Origin: Actinomycetota bacterium
Lineage (GTDB): Bacteria > Actinomycetota > Acidimicrobiia > Acidimicrobiales > JAHWLA01
NCBI GenBank assembly: GCA_019347595.1
Contig: JAHWLA010000005.1
Coordinates: 1-30,652, forward strand
DNA length: 30,652 nucleotides
Direction of reading: 5' to 3'
The notes under the pieces were generated by a model that was not told the origin of the DNA, made no database searches, and saw nothing but the letters and a program-made list of their open reading frames with translations. A program made the position numbers and the translations under genes. This document shows, piece after piece, positions 7,368 to 15,452 of the stretch (the first letter of the stretch is position 1; the number at the start of each line of letters is the position of its first letter).

Positions 7368-7853
7368 TCAGCCCTCGGCGGCGGGGCGGCCCAGGCCTGG
7401 CTCGGGTGACGTGCCGGGGGTGCGGGCCTCGGCCACCGCGGCCCAAAGGTCGGTGGCGCTCGGCGTCCCCACGAACGACGCCTGGACCACCCCGTCGGGG
7501 TCGACGGCCAGGATGGTGGGCACCGCCTCGATGCCGTAGCGCTCGTGCAGGTCCTTGCGCGTCTGGTACGGCACCTCGTGGAAGGCGACCGCGGGGCCGG
7601 CCAGGGCGCTCGCCTTGGCTACCGCCGTCTCGCACGAGGCGCACGTCGACGACGTGAACACCACTACCAGCCACGGCCGGTCGGCGCCCTCGAAGTCGGC
7701 CCGGTCGAGCTGGGTCGGCGTCCGGTAGCGGCCTTGCGTGGGCGGCTCGGGCCGCCGCCGCTGCAAGAGCTGGGCGACCACCAAGGCGACGACGACGAGG
7801 GCGGCGGCGAGGAGCAGGCGTTCCATCTCGCTGACCACTCTGTCAGTCGCCAC
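7368..7853 (-). CDS. Membrane-anchored thioredoxin-like protein
   Basis: A 161-aa protein. A single N-terminal hydrophobic segment (about residues 13-30) is followed by a basic stop-transfer QRRRP, so the thioredoxin fold probably faces outward or is tethered at the membrane. The redox site is CASC (Cys71, Cys74) in VVFTSSTCASCETA, and the cis-proline loop is EAVPTI (Pro112). The start is uncertain: GTG 7853 has TAGCTC 7 nt upstream in a leaderless arrangement, while ATG 7826 begins directly at the hydrophobic core. Neither has a good Shine-Dalgarno. It diverges from the MFS gene across only 5 bp. Its likely role is thiol-disulfide exchange on exported proteins; the partner is unknown. Confidence 0.87.
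   Translation of the reverse strand: MATDRVVSEMERLLLAAALVVVALVVAQLLQRRRPEPPTQGRYRTPTQLDRADFEGADRPWLVVVFTSSTCASCETAVAKASALAGPAVAFHEVPYQTRKDLHERYGIEAVPTILAVDPDGVVQASFVGTPSATDLWAAVAEARTPGTSPEPGLGRPAAEG
7831..7846. promoter_or_regulatory. Dyad CTGAC-N6-GTCAG near divergent starts
   Basis: Perfect 5-bp inverted repeat (7831-7835 and 7842-7846) just before the MFS start and at the 5' end of the thioredoxin-like gene. It is a possible operator for the divergent pair. Short dyads like this can occur by chance. Confidence 0.25.
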
Positions 7854-7858
7854 CGCCG

Positions 7859-9352
7859 ATGAGCTACAAACTGCCGGTGACCGAGCCCAAGGTGTCGAAC
7901 CGCCCGATGTGGATCCTCGGCCTGGTCATCATGATCGACCAGGTCGACCAGAACATCGTGCGCGGCGTGGTCACGCCGCTCAAGGAGGAGTTCGGCCTCG
8001 GCGACCCGGCCATCGGCGTCCTGTTGTCGGCCTTCGTCCTCGTGAACGGGATCGTCACCGTCCCCGCCGGCTACCTGGCCGACCGCTGGAACCGCACCCG
8101 CACGATCGGCCACACCGTCGTGGCGTGGTCGGGCATCACCGCCCTCACCGCCGCCGCCCCCAACTACGCCAGCCTCGTCGCCATCCGGGCCGCCCTCGGG
8201 TTCGGCCAGGGCATTACCGAGCCGTCGGCCGCCAGCCTGCTGGCCGACTACTACCCGGCGGGCAAGCGGGGGACGGCGTTCTCCATCCAGCAGGTGCTCC
8301 TGTTCGTGGGCTTCGGGCTCGGGGTCGGGCTCGGCGGCATCGTGGGCGCCGCCCTCGGCTGGCGCTGGGCGTTCCTCCTCGTCGGCACCCCGGGCGTGGT
8401 CGTCGCCTTCGCCGTCTACCGCATGACCGAGCCCCGCCGCGGCCACGGCGATCGCCTCCATCTCGGGATCGACGACACGGCGAGTGCGGGCAGCGCAGAC
8501 ACCGACAACCAGCCGCTGTTCGCCGACGGCTTCGGCGCCTTCCTCCGCGAGCTGGTCGACGGCCTGCGCGCCGACATGCGGACGATCCTCGGCATCACCA
8601 CCATGCGCTACGCACTGGTCGGCGTGTCGGCCCTGCTGTTCACGGTCACCGCGCTGGGCGCCGCCCTCCCGCAGTTCTACGAGCGCGAGCTGGGTGTCGA
8701 CAAGGGCGCGGCCGAGGCCATGGTCGGCGCCCTCGTCATGCTGGGCGGCGTTCCCGGCGTCCTCCTCGGCGGCCGCGTCGCCGACCGCTACGCCACCCGC
8801 ATCCGCGGCGCCCGCATGGCGATCCCCGGCTACTGCGTCCTCGGCGGCAACGCCCTGTTCCTCCTGTCCTGGCTGCACCTCCCGCTGTGGCCGACGTTCG
8901 CCATCCAGGTCGTCGGCTTCTTCGTCGTCGCCCTGTCGGTGCCCGCGCTGCGGGCGGGCCTGAGCGACGCCGTGCCCGCCAACCTGCGCGGCGCGGGCTT
9001 CGGCGCCTTCAACCTGGCCTCGGTGGTCTTCGGCCAGGCCGCCGCGCCCATCGTCGTATTCGCCCTCTCCGGCGCCTTCGACGACAACCTGCGCACGGCG
9101 TTCCTGCTCGTGAGCCCGCCGGTGTTCATCGGCGGCTTCGTCCTGCTCAAGGCCCGCAACCATCTCGACGCCGACGCCGCCAAGATCTTCGAGGCCATCC
9201 TGCGCGCCATGCAGGAGCAGGAGGAACGAGCGCTCGCCGAGCGCGATCCGTCAGTCGAGGGGGATGCCGAGCGAGTCGGCAATGCCAGGCCCGCCGACCA
9301 CGAACACGCTGCGCTGGACGACGACATCGCCGGTCGACCGCACGACGAGTGA
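7859..9352 (+). CDS. Major facilitator superfamily transporter
   Basis: A 497-aa transporter with about 12 predicted membrane helices in two halves around a soluble loop (about residues 190-225, GDRLHLGIDDTASAG). The signature between helices 2 and 3 is GYLADRWNRTRTIG, matching the MFS G-x-L-x-D-R-x-R/K pattern; its second-half counterpart is GGRVADRYATRIRG. The early DQVDQNI and GQGITEPSAASLLADYYP stretches resemble the Spinster/hexuronate-like MFS groups, but the substrate cannot be assigned. There is no Shine-Dalgarno before ATG 7859. The last 34 codons (from 9251) run into the convergent DUF5719 gene and look like non-family sequence, so the tail may be a read-through extension. Confidence 0.9.
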   Translation: MSYKLPVTEPKVSNRPMWILGLVIMIDQVDQNIVRGVVTPLKEEFGLGDPAIGVLLSAFVLVNGIVTVPAGYLADRWNRTRTIGHTVVAWSGITALTAAAPNYASLVAIRAALGFGQGITEPSAASLLADYYPAGKRGTAFSIQQVLLFVGFGLGVGLGGIVGAALGWRWAFLLVGTPGVVVAFAVYRMTEPRRGHGDRLHLGIDDTASAGSADTDNQPLFADGFGAFLRELVDGLRADMRTILGITTMRYALVGVSALLFTVTALGAALPQFYERELGVDKGAAEAMVGALVMLGGVPGVLLGGRVADRYATRIRGARMAIPGYCVLGGNALFLLSWLHLPLWPTFAIQVVGFFVVALSVPALRAGLSDAVPANLRGAGFGAFNLASVVFGQAAAPIVVFALSGAFDDNLRTAFLLVSPPVFIGGFVLLKARNHLDADAAKIFEAILRAMQEQEERALAERDPSVEGDAERVGNARPADHEHAALDDDIAGRPHDE

Positions 9353-10666
9353 GAGCGAGTCGCGCTGCACGTGCTCGCCCACCCGGAACGCCCGCCGTTG
9401 CCCGGGTCCGATGGCTACGTCCTGCAATCCCTCCAGCGCCAGCGGCTGCCCATCGGCCAGCGCCGTGAACGACACCCGGGTCGCCAGCACGCCCGGGTTG
9501 TGCACGATGACCCACTGGTCGCGGGTGGGCCCGGCGGCGCCGTAGGCGAACGCCCACAGCCGCGCCGTGCGAGTGGCCCCGAGCACGTCGGCCCGGCCCG
9601 CTCGGGGCGCGGGCGGCACCGCGGTGACCGATCGCTCGGCCACGACGCCGACGTTGTTGTAGACCCGCACGACCGCCGAGCGGCCGACGCCCTTCGGCAG
9701 TCGCTCCTCGCTCGACGGCGTGACTGTCACCACCCCGTGGGGCGGAACCGTGAGCTCGAACGGCTCGGCCGCGCCCTCGTCGAGCGTGACTTCCAGGTCG
9801 ACCAGCGCCTCGAGGTCGGAGGGGTTGAACAGCGTGTAGCGCTCGGTGATGCCGTGGGTGTAGTACCCGTCCGGGAAGTACCACGCCAGCGCCGGGGCCG
9901 GGGCGCCCAGCCGCACCGACACGCCCGCCTCGCCGGGGCCTGTCCGCACCAGCAGTTGGTCGGCGACCAGGCGACCCGCTCGTGATTGCACGTGAGTGGC
10001 GATGATGTCGCGGCGCCGGACGTGCTCGCCGAGGTCGCGGGCCACCACCCGTCCGGCCGGCACCACGATCCCCTGGAAGGCGGCGGGGGCGGCGCGGCCC
10101 TCGTTGGTGGCGAACGACAGGTCGACGATGGCGTCCTCGGGAAACGGGTTGTAGAGCGAGAGCACGAGTTGCGCATCGCGGGCGGTGGCGCCGCCTGCGA
10201 AGAACCACTGGCGCGACGCCCGCGAGGCGCACGGCGCCACCGCCGTCCCGGCGGGGCCGGCGACCCAGTGCTCGACCACCACCTGGCCGCTGTCGACGTC
10301 GACCAGCGCGCCGACGTAGGCGGCGGGCACCACGTCGGCGAAAGCGAGCGTGGTGGCAGCCGACGGCTTCACCGTGAGCGGCACGGTCTTGGCGTCGCCC
10401 TGGTCGGGCACCACCGTCACCGTCCCCTCCACGTCGTGGTCGGTGGGGTTGGCGACGGTGATCCCGCCGAGGAACGGGCTGCCGGGCTTGCCCGAGCCGC
10501 CCGCGCAATACCACGTCGACGACAGCGCCGAACCGGGCGCCGCCTCCGGCATGCCGGCCGTGGCCACGCTCGGGCCCCAGCGGCTCTGCCGCTGGACATA
10601 CCGGTCGACCACGCCGCCCGCCACGACGACCAGCGCCAGCACGACGAGGATGCGGACGCGCGTCAC
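9251..10666 (-). CDS. DUF5719 family membrane-anchored extracytoplasmic protein
   Basis: A 471-aa protein from GTG 10666, which overlaps the GT2 gene's stop by 4 nt. An N-terminal hydrophobic anchor (about residues 5-20, RILVVLALVVVAGGVV) precedes a long beta-rich outer region. That region has repeated units with an ITVANPTD, LSLYNPFPEDA, YTLFNPSDLEA or VIVHNPG core, each followed by a valine-rich strand; the 'NP' turn recurs four times. WYCAGG and WFFAGG add a second repeat. These features match the actinobacterial DUF5719 family, which is commonly encoded directly after a large GT2 as here. The role is unknown. Coupling to the glycosyltransferase suggests a part in assembling or displaying a surface glycan. 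It ends within the 3' end of the MFS gene. Confidence 0.82.
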   Translation of the reverse strand: MTRVRILVVLALVVVAGGVVDRYVQRQSRWGPSVATAGMPEAAPGSALSSTWYCAGGSGKPGSPFLGGITVANPTDHDVEGTVTVVPDQGDAKTVPLTVKPSAATTLAFADVVPAAYVGALVDVDSGQVVVEHWVAGPAGTAVAPCASRASRQWFFAGGATARDAQLVLSLYNPFPEDAIVDLSFATNEGRAAPAAFQGIVVPAGRVVARDLGEHVRRRDIIATHVQSRAGRLVADQLLVRTGPGEAGVSVRLGAPAPALAWYFPDGYYTHGITERYTLFNPSDLEALVDLEVTLDEGAAEPFELTVPPHGVVTVTPSSEERLPKGVGRSAVVRVYNNVGVVAERSVTAVPPAPRAGRADVLGATRTARLWAFAYGAAGPTRDQWVIVHNPGVLATRVSFTALADGQPLALEGLQDVAIGPGQRRAFRVGEHVQRDSLSLVVRSTGDVVVQRSVFVVGGPGIADSLGIPLD

Positions 10667-13600
10667 GCGGGCACCGCCTCGGCGGCGGGCACCGGCGAAC
10701 GTTCGGGGCCCACCTCGCCCGCGTCGCGACGCCGGCGGCCGAGCGCCCGCACCGCGTACACCCACAGCGCCACCTGAATGGCGATGGCGGCCCACCGCAA
10801 CGGCGACGTGCGGTAGCGCAACGTGGCCGGGCCACCGTCGGCGACCGAGTAGGCGTTGGCCCACCCGAACGCCGTCCGCCTCGGCGCGCTGCGCCCGTCC
10901 ACCCGCAGGTCCCAACGGCCCGACGCCGCGCTGGACAGGTAGACCTCGCTGCCCGCGGGCACCTCGCCCTCGAACCGGGTATCGGACCGGCGGCGCTCCA
11001 ACACCGGCGTGGAGCCGCCCAGGTCGGCCTCCAGAAGCTCATCGACGCCCTCGGTGCGGCTGGCCGCCACCGCGCCCTCGCCCAGCGCCGCCCGCACCGG
11101 GATCCACGCCGCGTTCTCGTAGACCCGCAGCGACGGGTCGCTCGCCACCAGGCGCAGGTCGATCTGGGCGTCGAGCGCGTCCACCAGCCCCGGCGGCGGT
11201 GGCAGCAACCGGGTGCGGTCGCGCGACGGCGACGCCTTGGACGGCACCACCACGTAGCGGACGGCCGTCGGGGCCAACAGCCGGCCGATCTTCGTGGTCT
11301 CCCCCGCGGTGGCCAGCTCCACGGCATCGGCGAGCAGCCCGGCCGCGCCGGACGAGGCAGCGGGCCACTGGTCGGCCAACGTCGGCGCGCCGCCGTGCGA
11401 GGCGCCGTAGGCGACGCCGTCGCGCAACCGCCACCCGGCCATGGGCACGGCCTCGGGGTCGCCGAGCCACAGCACCCGGAAGTCGCCCTGCTCGCGTTGT
11501 TCCTCCATCCACGACAGCAGGTGGTCGAAGTCCTGCCGCGGCTGGTGCCAGCGCCCGCCCACCGACGCCAGGAGCACCGGCACGGCGCCGATGAACACGG
11601 CGGTGGCGGCGGCCAGCGACACGCCCTGGCGCCACCCGAAGCGGTAGCGGGGCAGGTCGATCTCGAAGGCCGCCATACCGAGCGCGGTCGACATCGCCAG
11701 CGCCACCGCAGCCGGCACGAGCAGGAGCTCGTTGGCGGGCAACGGCACGTCGATCCAGTCGCGGCCGCCCGCCCAGGCCACGCCCCAGAACGACAGGGCC
11801 AGCACCCACGACCGGGCGGCCCACTGGAGCCGCCAGCTTCGGCCGATGACGAGCGGGAGGGTGGCGGCCACCATGAACGCCCACCCCAATGGCGGCGCGC
11901 CCAACGGCCCGGTTTCGAACCGCATGAGGGCACCCAGCCCGAACGCACGCCCGGCGGGGGCGTCGACGCCGGTGAGCGCCGCCCACTCGGAGCCGGGCAG
12001 CGCGAAGTCGAGCGACCACGGGAACAGCAGCACCACGGCCACGCCGGTGGCGCCCAGCGACAGCCCGATCATGCGGGCCGAGTCGCGCGCCTCGCCCGCC
12101 AGCGCGGCACCGAGCACCACAGCCAGCGCCGTGAGCACGAGCACGATGGGCGCCGAGGGCACGAACGCCGTCACCACGGCGACCAGGACACCGAGCGGGA
12201 GGACGTGGTCGCGCCACGAGCTGCGGTCGCCGAACGGCTCCAGCCCCGTCGCACGCAGCAGGCGGGCGAGCAGCCACGGGAAGGCCCCGTAGAGCAGCAG
12301 GCCCCGCCAGTGGCCGCGGGCGATGTCGTTGTACGGCAGCGGCACGGCGGCGTAGACGACGACCGCCACCAGCCGGGCCCGGCGCGACGCCAGCGGCTTG
12401 GTCAGCCGGAACATGCCGACCAACCCCAGCGGCACCATGCCGAGCACGAGCAGCTTCTGGAGGACGCCCATGGCGCCGAGCAGCACGGTGCCCGCCAGCC
12501 CGAGGAATGCGAACGCGGGCGGGGCAGGCGACGACGACCCCAGGCCGTAGGACCGCCAGCCCGAGAAGAAGTCGCGCAGCAGGGGCCACGGCCCCTCGGG
12601 GAAGGGGGCGAGCTGGCCCACGGCGCTGAGGCGGCCGCCGAGGAGGTCGCGGCTGCCGAACAGGAGGACGGCGGCGAGGACGCCCATCACGGCCAAAGGC
12701 AGGCGCAGCGCGTCGCCGGTACCCGCTCCGGCCGCCAGCCGCGGCGCGGCGCCGAGCACCGGCGCCCGTCGGCGCAGGCGGCCGTCGGCGGCGAGCTGGC
12801 CGCGGACGAACGCGGTCATACGGGCGCTGCCGCGCACCTGGAGACGGCGCACCTCGCTGTCCGGAAAGGCGCGCACCTGCTTGACGGCACGCCGACGTTG
12901 GCGGATGTCGGCGCGCTGCTGCTTCGACAGGTTCCACCGCCAGGCGCCCACGATGTCGCGGGAGGTGCCGCGGCGGCCGGTCAACAGGCCGTAGAGGAAC
13001 TCGCCCACGGCGAGCAGGGCGATCTGCGGCAGTACCCGCACCAGGTGGAACGTGCTGTAGTTCTTGAGCACGGCGCGCAGGCGGTGGCGCAGTTGCAGCG
13101 GCCGCACCTCGTCGCGCAGGGCCTCGAGGTCGACGCGCTCGCCGGGCGCCGCGCCCCGCCGGCCGCTCGACGTGGCTTCGAGGTGCCGCACCCGGGCGCC
13201 GGGGGCGACGACGACGCGTGCGCCCGCGATCTGCGCCCGCCACGACAGGTCGAGATCCTCGCCGTAGAGGTGCATCACCTCGTCGAAGCCCCCCAGCGTG
13301 GCGAACAGGTCGGCCCGCACGAGGGTGGCCCCGCCGGGGGCGACGAACACGTCGCGGACCGCGTCGTGCTGCTCCTGGTCGAGCTCTCCCCGTTCCACCA
13401 AGAGCGCGGGGGCGCCGCTCTTGTCGATGCTCATACCCACCTGGAGCAACCGCTCGGGCTGCGCCCAGTCGACCAGCTTGGGGGCCACGATGCCGGCGTT
13501 GGAGCGGAACGCCTCCTCCACCAGCAGACGTACGGCGTCGCCGTCGGGGGCCACGTCGTCGTGGCAGAAGAGGAAGTGCGACGCCCCCTCCACCACGTGC

Positions 13601-13848
13601 AGCACCTCGTTGGCGGCGGCGGCGAACCCCCGGCGCTCGGGGAGGCGGCGGACGTAGGCGGTGGGCAGGACGCCGGCCACGCGCGCCGTGGGGTCCTCGA
13701 CGCCCCCGTCGTCGACGACCAGCATCGACAGGTTGGGATAGTCCTGGGCGCCCAGGGCGGCGAGCGCCTCCTCCAACCACGGCCCCGCGTCGCGGGTGAC
13801 GACGACGGCGACGACGGGGGGCGCCACCGCCTGGGGCTCGGTGCTCAT
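10663..13848 (-). CDS. Large GT2 glycosyltransferase with polytopic C-terminal half
   Basis: A 1061-aa two-part protein. Residues about 10-290 form a GT-A fold family 2 glycosyltransferase: VVAVVVTRDAGPWLEEALAAL, a VVDDGG loop, the nucleotide/metal motif HDDVAPDG and the acceptor motif LYGEDLDLSWR. From about residue 370 there are a dozen or more hydrophobic helices, then a soluble outer domain and a last membrane helix before a charged tail. This arrangement is typical of actinobacterial enzymes that transfer sugars from lipid carriers at the membrane. Donor and acceptor are unknown. ATG 13848 is chosen because the GT2 fold starts directly after it; the extension to 13914 runs into the divergent promoter. 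TACCCT lies 10 nt upstream and no Shine-Dalgarno is seen. Co-translated with DUF5719. Confidence 0.87.
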   Translation of the reverse strand: MSTEPQAVAPPVVAVVVTRDAGPWLEEALAALGAQDYPNLSMLVVDDGGVEDPTARVAGVLPTAYVRRLPERRGFAAAANEVLHVVEGASHFLFCHDDVAPDGDAVRLLVEEAFRSNAGIVAPKLVDWAQPERLLQVGMSIDKSGAPALLVERGELDQEQHDAVRDVFVAPGGATLVRADLFATLGGFDEVMHLYGEDLDLSWRAQIAGARVVVAPGARVRHLEATSSGRRGAAPGERVDLEALRDEVRPLQLRHRLRAVLKNYSTFHLVRVLPQIALLAVGEFLYGLLTGRRGTSRDIVGAWRWNLSKQQRADIRQRRRAVKQVRAFPDSEVRRLQVRGSARMTAFVRGQLAADGRLRRRAPVLGAAPRLAAGAGTGDALRLPLAVMGVLAAVLLFGSRDLLGGRLSAVGQLAPFPEGPWPLLRDFFSGWRSYGLGSSSPAPPAFAFLGLAGTVLLGAMGVLQKLLVLGMVPLGLVGMFRLTKPLASRRARLVAVVVYAAVPLPYNDIARGHWRGLLLYGAFPWLLARLLRATGLEPFGDRSSWRDHVLPLGVLVAVVTAFVPSAPIVLVLTALAVVLGAALAGEARDSARMIGLSLGATGVAVVLLFPWSLDFALPGSEWAALTGVDAPAGRAFGLGALMRFETGPLGAPPLGWAFMVAATLPLVIGRSWRLQWAARSWVLALSFWGVAWAGGRDWIDVPLPANELLLVPAAVALAMSTALGMAAFEIDLPRYRFGWRQGVSLAAATAVFIGAVPVLLASVGGRWHQPRQDFDHLLSWMEEQREQGDFRVLWLGDPEAVPMAGWRLRDGVAYGASHGGAPTLADQWPAASSGAAGLLADAVELATAGETTKIGRLLAPTAVRYVVVPSKASPSRDRTRLLPPPPGLVDALDAQIDLRLVASDPSLRVYENAAWIPVRAALGEGAVAASRTEGVDELLEADLGGSTPVLERRRSDTRFEGEVPAGSEVYLSSAASGRWDLRVDGRSAPRRTAFGWANAYSVADGGPATLRYRTSPLRWAAIAIQVALWVYAVRALGRRRRDAGEVGPERSPVPAAEAVPA

Positions 13849-13893
13849 CAGGGAGCCGAGGGTAGTCGCCGACGCCCGCCGGCCCGTGGTCAA

Positions 13894-13927
13894 AGTGCTT
13901 GCAATGGTTAGCACTCCGTGGTACGGT
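13894..13927 (+). promoter_or_regulatory. Sigma-A promoter with CIRCE-like half-site
   Basis: -35 TTGCAA (13899-13904), a 17-bp spacer and -10 TACGGT (13922-13927), with a start site near 13934. The spacer holds TTAGCACTC (13908-13916), identical to the left half of the HrcA CIRCE operator, and AGTGCT (13894-13899) forms a perfect 6-bp dyad with AGCACT (13910-13915). The promoter itself is convincing; HrcA control is only suggested because the second CIRCE half is not in its usual place. Confidence 0.7.
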
Positions 13928-13965
13928 AGCTAGCAGCCACGCACGACCGCATGAGGAGACCCCAG

Positions 13966-14319
13966 ATGGCAGATGTGACCAAGACGCTGAAGGACGCCGC
14001 GTACATCGCGGTCGGCTTCGGTGTGATCGGCTTCCAGAAGGCGCAGGTGCGCCGCCAGGAGCTGCGCAAGGACCTGGCCGGCCGCCGCCAGGACTTGACC
14101 ACCCAGGTCGAGGAGTACGGCGCCCTCCTGCGCGAGCTCGCCGGCCGCGTGGACCCCGTCGTCAAGGAGCTCGAGCAGCGGCTCGAGCCGGTGCTCGACG
14201 ACCTCGAGACCCGGCTGCCCGACCAGGCCAAGGAGCTGGTGCAGCAGGCTCGCCAGGCCGCCAAGGACGCCCAGCAGCAGCTTCGCACCCGCTTGGGCAC
14301 CACCCCCGCTGGCGCCTAG
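13966..14319 (+). CDS. Small alanine-rich coiled-coil (HbhA/apolipoprotein-like) protein
   Basis: A 117-aa protein. A short hydrophobic patch (about residues 10-22, AAYIAVGFGVIGF) is followed by almost uninterrupted amphipathic helix rich in Gln, Arg, Glu, Leu and Ala (QKAQVRRQELRKDLAGRR, then RVDPVVKELEQRLEPVLDDL and a Gln/Ala/Lys tail). Composition resembles mycobacterial HbhA and apolipoprotein-type helical proteins that lie on membranes. Identity by homology is not certain. ATG 13966 is chosen over ATG 13951 because GAGGAG lies about 8 nt upstream. This is one of the few genes here with a textbook promoter, ribosome binding site and hairpin terminator, which suggests strong, independent expression. 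It diverges from the GT2 gene. Confidence 0.75.
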   Translation: MADVTKTLKDAAYIAVGFGVIGFQKAQVRRQELRKDLAGRRQDLTTQVEEYGALLRELAGRVDPVVKELEQRLEPVLDDLETRLPDQAKELVQQARQAAKDAQQQLRTRLGTTPAGA

Positions 14320-14363
14320 ACCCAACCGTTTCAACCGCCGGGCCTCCCCCCTGCCCGGCACCT

Positions 14364-14406
14364 GCGACACGAGGCCGCCTTCCCCCCCCGGGCGGCCTCG
14401 TGTCGC
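14364..14406 (+). terminator. 16-bp stem terminator after the coiled-coil gene
   Basis: GCGACACGAGGCCGCC (14364-14379) is perfectly complementary to GGCGGCCTCGTGTCGC (14391-14406), with an 11-nt loop of mostly C. It begins 44 nt after the stop. There is no T-run, as is common for actinomycete hairpin terminators. Confidence 0.8.
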
Positions 14407-14436
14407 GCCCCGCCACCCGCCGCCCGCCGCTCCTCC

Positions 14437-14491
14437 CCGAACTTGCGTACGGATCGCGCCGCAAAACGACGCGATTCGTACGCAACTTCGG
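14437..14491. repeat. Long imperfect palindrome with GTACG arms
   Basis: Arms 14437-14458 and 14470-14491 pair at 20 of 22 positions (left arm begins CCGAACTTGCGTACGG) around the 11-nt loop CCGCAAAACGA. It has no TTCTGG boundaries, so it is a different class from the other hairpins. It lies between the convergent coiled-coil and Rmd-like genes and could end the latter's transcript. Confidence 0.7.
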
Positions 14492-14548
14492 CCGTGGGGG
14501 GCAGGCGGCGGGCGGGGCGGCGCGAGCGGGGTGGTCAGGGCGGGGCGG

Positions 14549-15442
14549 CTACGCGTGGGCTGCGGCGGCCAGCACGTCGGCCAGCGTCCGGTCCAGCGGG
14601 ATTTCCGGCCGCCAGCCGGTGAGCGCCTGCAACCGCGACGCATCGCCCCGCAGCACCGGCACGTCGACCGGCCGCACCAGGTCGGGGTCGGCTTCCAAGC
14701 GCAGCGACACGCCGGCCAGCCCCATGAGCCGGTCCACCAGCTCGGCCACCATCACGTCGCGGCCCGAGCACACGTTGTAGGCCTCGCCCGCCTCGCCCCG
14801 GAGCACCAGCAGGCGGTAGGCGCGCACCACGTCGCGCACGTCGGTGAAGTCCCGCCGGGGCGTCAGGTTCCCGACCGACAGGCTCGTCTCCCCGGTCCGG
14901 GCGGCGTCGGCGATGCGCTGTGCCAGGGCGGCGACCACGAACCCGGGCGACTGGCCGGGGCCCACGTGGTTGAACGGACGAGCCCGCACTACCGGCACGC
15001 CGTTGCCGAGGAATGCCTGCACGCCGAGGAACTCGGCCGCCACCTTGCTCGCCGCGTAGGGGCTGACCGGCCGCAGCGGCGCGTCCTCGGTGATGGGCTG
15101 GTCGCCGGGGCCGACGACCCCGTAGACCTCGGCCGAGCTCACCAGGAGGACGCGGGGCGACGGGTCGAGCGCCGCCGCCGCTTCGAGAACGGCGAGCGTG
15201 CCGCCCGCGTTCACCTCCAGCGCCGTCTCCGGATGCCGCCACGACTCGGCCACCGATGCCAGCCCGGCCAGGTGGTACACCGCTTCGGGCCGGACGTCGG
15301 CCATGTGCCGCCGCACGGCGGGCAGGTCGGTGACGTCGAGCTCGGACGCATGCGGGGCCACCACCTCGTCGCCGCTGGCGGCCAAGTGGTCGCACAACCA
15401 CTGGCCGACGAAGCCGTGGCCGCCGGTGACGAGGACGCGCAT
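14549..15442 (-). CDS. Rmd-like NAD(P)-dependent sugar reductase/dehydratase
   Basis: A 297-aa extended-SDR enzyme. The N-terminal Rossmann motif is TGGHGFVG, the catalytic region has SSAEVYG and YAASK, and the segment NHVGPGQSPGFVVAALAQRIAD is characteristic of GDP-4-keto-6-deoxy-D-mannose reductases (Rmd) and close GDP-mannose 4,6-dehydratases. The probable reaction is formation of GDP-D-rhamnose from GDP-4-keto-6-deoxymannose. The partner dehydratase Gmd is not in the window, so the exact substrate is inference. ATG 15442 lies 10 nt after the preceding GT4 stop, and it is the last gene of the CAP-GT4-GT4-GT4-rmd set. The longer reading from 15487 overlaps that GT4 gene. Confidence 0.82.
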   Translation of the reverse strand: MRVLVTGGHGFVGQWLCDHLAASGDEVVAPHASELDVTDLPAVRRHMADVRPEAVYHLAGLASVAESWRHPETALEVNAGGTLAVLEAAAALDPSPRVLLVSSAEVYGVVGPGDQPITEDAPLRPVSPYAASKVAAEFLGVQAFLGNGVPVVRARPFNHVGPGQSPGFVVAALAQRIADAARTGETSLSVGNLTPRRDFTDVRDVVRAYRLLVLRGEAGEAYNVCSGRDVMVAELVDRLMGLAGVSLRLEADPDLVRPVDVPVLRGDASRLQALTGWRPEIPLDRTLADVLAAAAHA

Positions 15443-15452
15443 GACGGCGACG

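Noticed and set aside
11395..13911. 838-codon plus-strand frame opposite the GT2 gene
   Set aside because: No recognisable motif, low-complexity Gln/His/Arg; the GT2 motifs are on the other strand.
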